DNA of 64,000 nt from Opisthocomus hoazin (taxonomy: Eukaryota > Chordata > Aves > Opisthocomiformes > Opisthocomidae). Of the stretch, positions 61,601-64,000 are shown piece by piece. A program made the position numbers and the translations under genes. The DNA lies in contig NC_134422.1 in assembly GCF_030867145.1 (NCBI RefSeq), forward strand, positions 11,480,531 through 11,544,530. The letters are read 5' to 3'. Below the pieces are notes generated by a model. The model did no database searches. It was not told the DNA's origin and saw nothing but the letters and a program-made list of their open reading frames with translations. Numbering within the stretch: the first letter of the stretch is position 1; the number at the start of each line of letters is the position of its first letter.

Positions 61601-64000
61601 CCCTGCGGGAGGAAGCAGTTTAAAGAGTGATTCGAGGGCTCTGAGGCGCTGGGAGGAGGCTGGGGACAGGCAGGACCTGTGGCCATCTGTGTGGAGGCTA
61701 CAGGGAAGCGCTGCATCGTGGGAGACCAGTTCCTGGTTGCTGGGACTGCTGGGTGGGGGTGACGTGACACGAGGGACGCAGCAGCGATGCGCAGGGGACA
61801 GCAGCCACCGCGGTGTTCGGAAACCAGTTCCAGGGGTACCGCTCCTCAAATGGGGCTTGGGAGCCATGCTTCAAGGCTTGGCTGCTCTGTTGGTGGCTCT
61901 GGAATGGAATGGGGGCATCTGGCGTGTTTGGAGTGTGTTGTGAACAATTAAACTGCAATTTGTGCCAGCATGACTGCTTTTAGTCACAACGTGAGGACAA
62001 TTAAATGAAGTGCAATGTTTAATGACCAGGATCTCATTTTCTAGAGGGCAACTGAGATTTCTTCTTCACACTCTGATGCAAATTTCCTTAAACTTAAGAT
62101 CTACTAAGAGGAAAAAGGGAGTGATTGATCTAAGAGAGATCACAGTATCTTCTTAATTCGTTTAGGTGTGTGCTCTGTGCTGCTGCTGCTGTTTTGTGGC
62201 TACAGTTTTTACTGTAGGCCTGAAAAAACCTTCCACCGTGCAAAGCAGCTTTTCCCTGGACGTGGAAGCCATGACCCTCACTAGAAACTATGCAAACACA
62301 AAGGGACAGCCTGACCGTGCAAGGAGGTGCTTTTACCGGCAGCTGCTGACGCGGGGCAGGCAGACGGCAGGGAGGATCACAGCAGCTCCCTGCTCTCCCT
62401 CTCTCTTCCCCAGATTCCCTAGCATTCCTTCATTTGTTAATTTAGTTGTAGCTATAAAAACCAGGCATCTTACAGGGAATGGTAAGAGGATGTGCAAATT
62501 CAGCAACAAGAGATCGAGAACATTATATTCCTGCTGGCAGTTGTGACTTCACATATTACAGCAGACTTGAGGACGGACAGACCTCTCTTTCTTTTGATGG
62601 CTGTGGCCAGCACAAGCAGGTCTTCAGTTCCAGCAGGACCTCTCAGGTGGTACCACAATACCAATTAGTTAGGAATGATTTGATGTACTAAAAGATTTGA
62701 TAAATTGAGACTATTAACCATCTCCAACAGCAAACAGTATCTGTGTTTCTTTGCTCTGTGCTGTTTTAAAGGGCTGTACCACCCCGAGACACTACCTGTA
62801 GGAATTCGGGTCTGGTGTGACCGGGAGCGGCTCGTGTTCATCGTCGGCTTCAGGATACCGCTGGCACAAGGTCAAGTGAGATTGTCATACCTTTGCCTTT
62901 TCCTATTTTGGCTTCAAAGGGCACGTTCTTATAGCTCCAAAGTATTATGAAAACCATCTTTCACTAGACCAAATTTTGAAGCTGCAACATTAACAATTTC
63001 ATACACCTATGATCAGCGTTTCTGTGGCGCAGACACAGCGACCTCCTCCTTCTGTTTTAACCCAGCCCGTTCACGATTTTTGCATTCAGTATTTTAATGT
63101 TTTAATGTTGTCTTGCCCTATGCTACACCCTACTCTTCTAGTTCTTCTATTTGTGATTCAGATAACTTTTGTATTGCCAATGTAATTTACTTCAATTACA
63201 CATCCTATGTAAAAGAAAAATGATGTTTTGAACTTGCTTTGTGTTTTTTCACCCCCCCTCCCCACCCCGTGATTTTATTTCTCTGCTTTGGCACTAAATA
63301 AGACCTGGTTTTCTTCCTTTTCTAAGGACATTGACTTACTGATATCTACATGAAAAATTCACCAGCATTAAGACTATTCATTAGTATGCACAGCTATAGC
63401 ACAGGATGTTTTATTTTTTGACAGCTCCAGCTTTGTAAACTTCGCTGTAAACTGTGGGGAAAAGCAGCCATTTTAGTACATAAGTGGGCTGTACTACAAA
63501 CAGATGCATTTCCCAAGCAGAAACCAATCTGCAAAGTATTGCCACTTTGCATGCAATTAGGAATGAGATTGACTACCATATCTTTAATTAAATATGCTAA
63601 GTGAGCGGATCAAAAATGGCCAGGCTGACAAAATGAAAATATCCTTGATCTATACCTAAATATACATTTTTCAAAGGAAGATGTAGCTTTTTATCATGCT
63701 TTCATATTCCAATAGCTGGCATTGATTTCAGCCTGTCAGCTTGCATCTACTGGTGTTGATAAGGAGTCTTTGATAATATGTTAATTTTTTTTAAGAAAGC
63801 TATTTTTTTCCGCCTGAGATGTATGGATTTTGGGTCACCTTGTTGGGTTTGCCCTTTTGTGTTCAGTGAGTGACCCAGAATCTCCTGCCTCTATGTATTT
63901 ATATATTTTTGCCATTTTGGCAAGGTTATCGGCTAGATATTTTATCAGGGTCTATTTTCTCTGTGCCTCGGGCTTCTGAAAATTCAGAGTTGACTTTCGC
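58681..64000. other. Flanking DNA, no gene recognised
   Basis: I see no identifiable exon, transposon or RNA gene. A minus-strand frame at 59522-59313 follows a good acceptor-like sequence and is treated separately. Poly-T (59700-59714), poly-A (59130-59141) and a C-rich run (63252-63269) are the only simple repeats noted. The last 1.5 kb are AT-rich. Confidence 0.5.
59313..59522 (-). other. Candidate exon of an unidentified gene
   Basis: On the minus strand a T-rich tract and an AACAG acceptor (59523-59530) precede 69 open codons beginning KVQVQALLPKFLSEMVPSQE and continuing with a leucine/glutamate-rich helical segment, ending at TGA 59313-59315. Composition looks protein-like, but there is no strong donor before the stop and I recognise no family. 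It could be a terminal exon, a pseudogene piece or chance. Confidence 0.2.

Noticed and set aside
49231..64000. Search for ZNF148 coding exons, the expected 3' neighbour.
   Set aside because: No C2H2 zinc-finger or other ZNF148 coding segment found. Only untranslated exons, invisible to translation, could be here.

Overview
This window looks like a piece of a bird chromosome (at least sauropsid). It carries one clearly recognisable gene, SNX4 (sorting nexin 4), spread over 14 exons with GT-AG introns. Its interspersed repeats are mainly CR1 LINE fragments, several ending in the ATTCTGTG-type tail typical of avian and reptilian CR1. Nothing is prokaryotic: there are no operons, CRISPR arrays, insertion sequences or origins. 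Almost all open frames other than the SNX4 exons and the CR1 ORF2 remnant look like chance frames in non-coding DNA.

Layout. Positions 1-12.85 kb are intergenic or flanking DNA with no exon I can recognise, holding a decayed MIR-like SINE (about 5.44-5.64 kb) and simple repeats. A CR1 fragment (about 12.86-13.46 kb) ends next to a CpG island (about 13.5-14.3 kb) that is the SNX4 promoter and first exon. SNX4 runs on the + strand from the ATG at 13916 to the TGA at 47374-47376. The 14 coding segments add up to 1317 nt, or 438 residues plus stop, with every exon-exon junction in phase. Intron 2 (10.7 kb) carries two more CR1 copies and an unexplained coding-like tract on the minus strand. The 3' UTR begins at 47377, and candidate poly(A) signals lie at about 47.48, 48.27 and 49.20 kb.

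From about 49.9 kb to 62 kb the DNA is richer in GC and CpG. It has CpG clusters at about 52.0-52.5, 52.9-53.25 and 58.2-58.7 kb, a well-preserved CR1 3' part at 55.47-56.04 kb with its ORF2 C-terminal frame still open, and several open frames on the minus strand that start at good-looking splice acceptors. These last might be exons of an unidentified convergent gene, a pseudogene, or coincidence. The final 2 kb are AT-rich with nothing recognisable.

Function. SNX4 is a PX-BAR sorting nexin of endosomal membranes, acting in endosome-to-recycling-compartment and endosome-to-Golgi traffic and in autophagy. The model keeps the PI3P-binding PX residues and the whole BAR-like helical region, so I infer an intact, functional gene. 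In mammals SNX4 lies between OSBPL11 (5' side) and ZNF148 (3' side), both in the same orientation. I could not see coding exons of either here, so that synteny is an expectation and not an observation.
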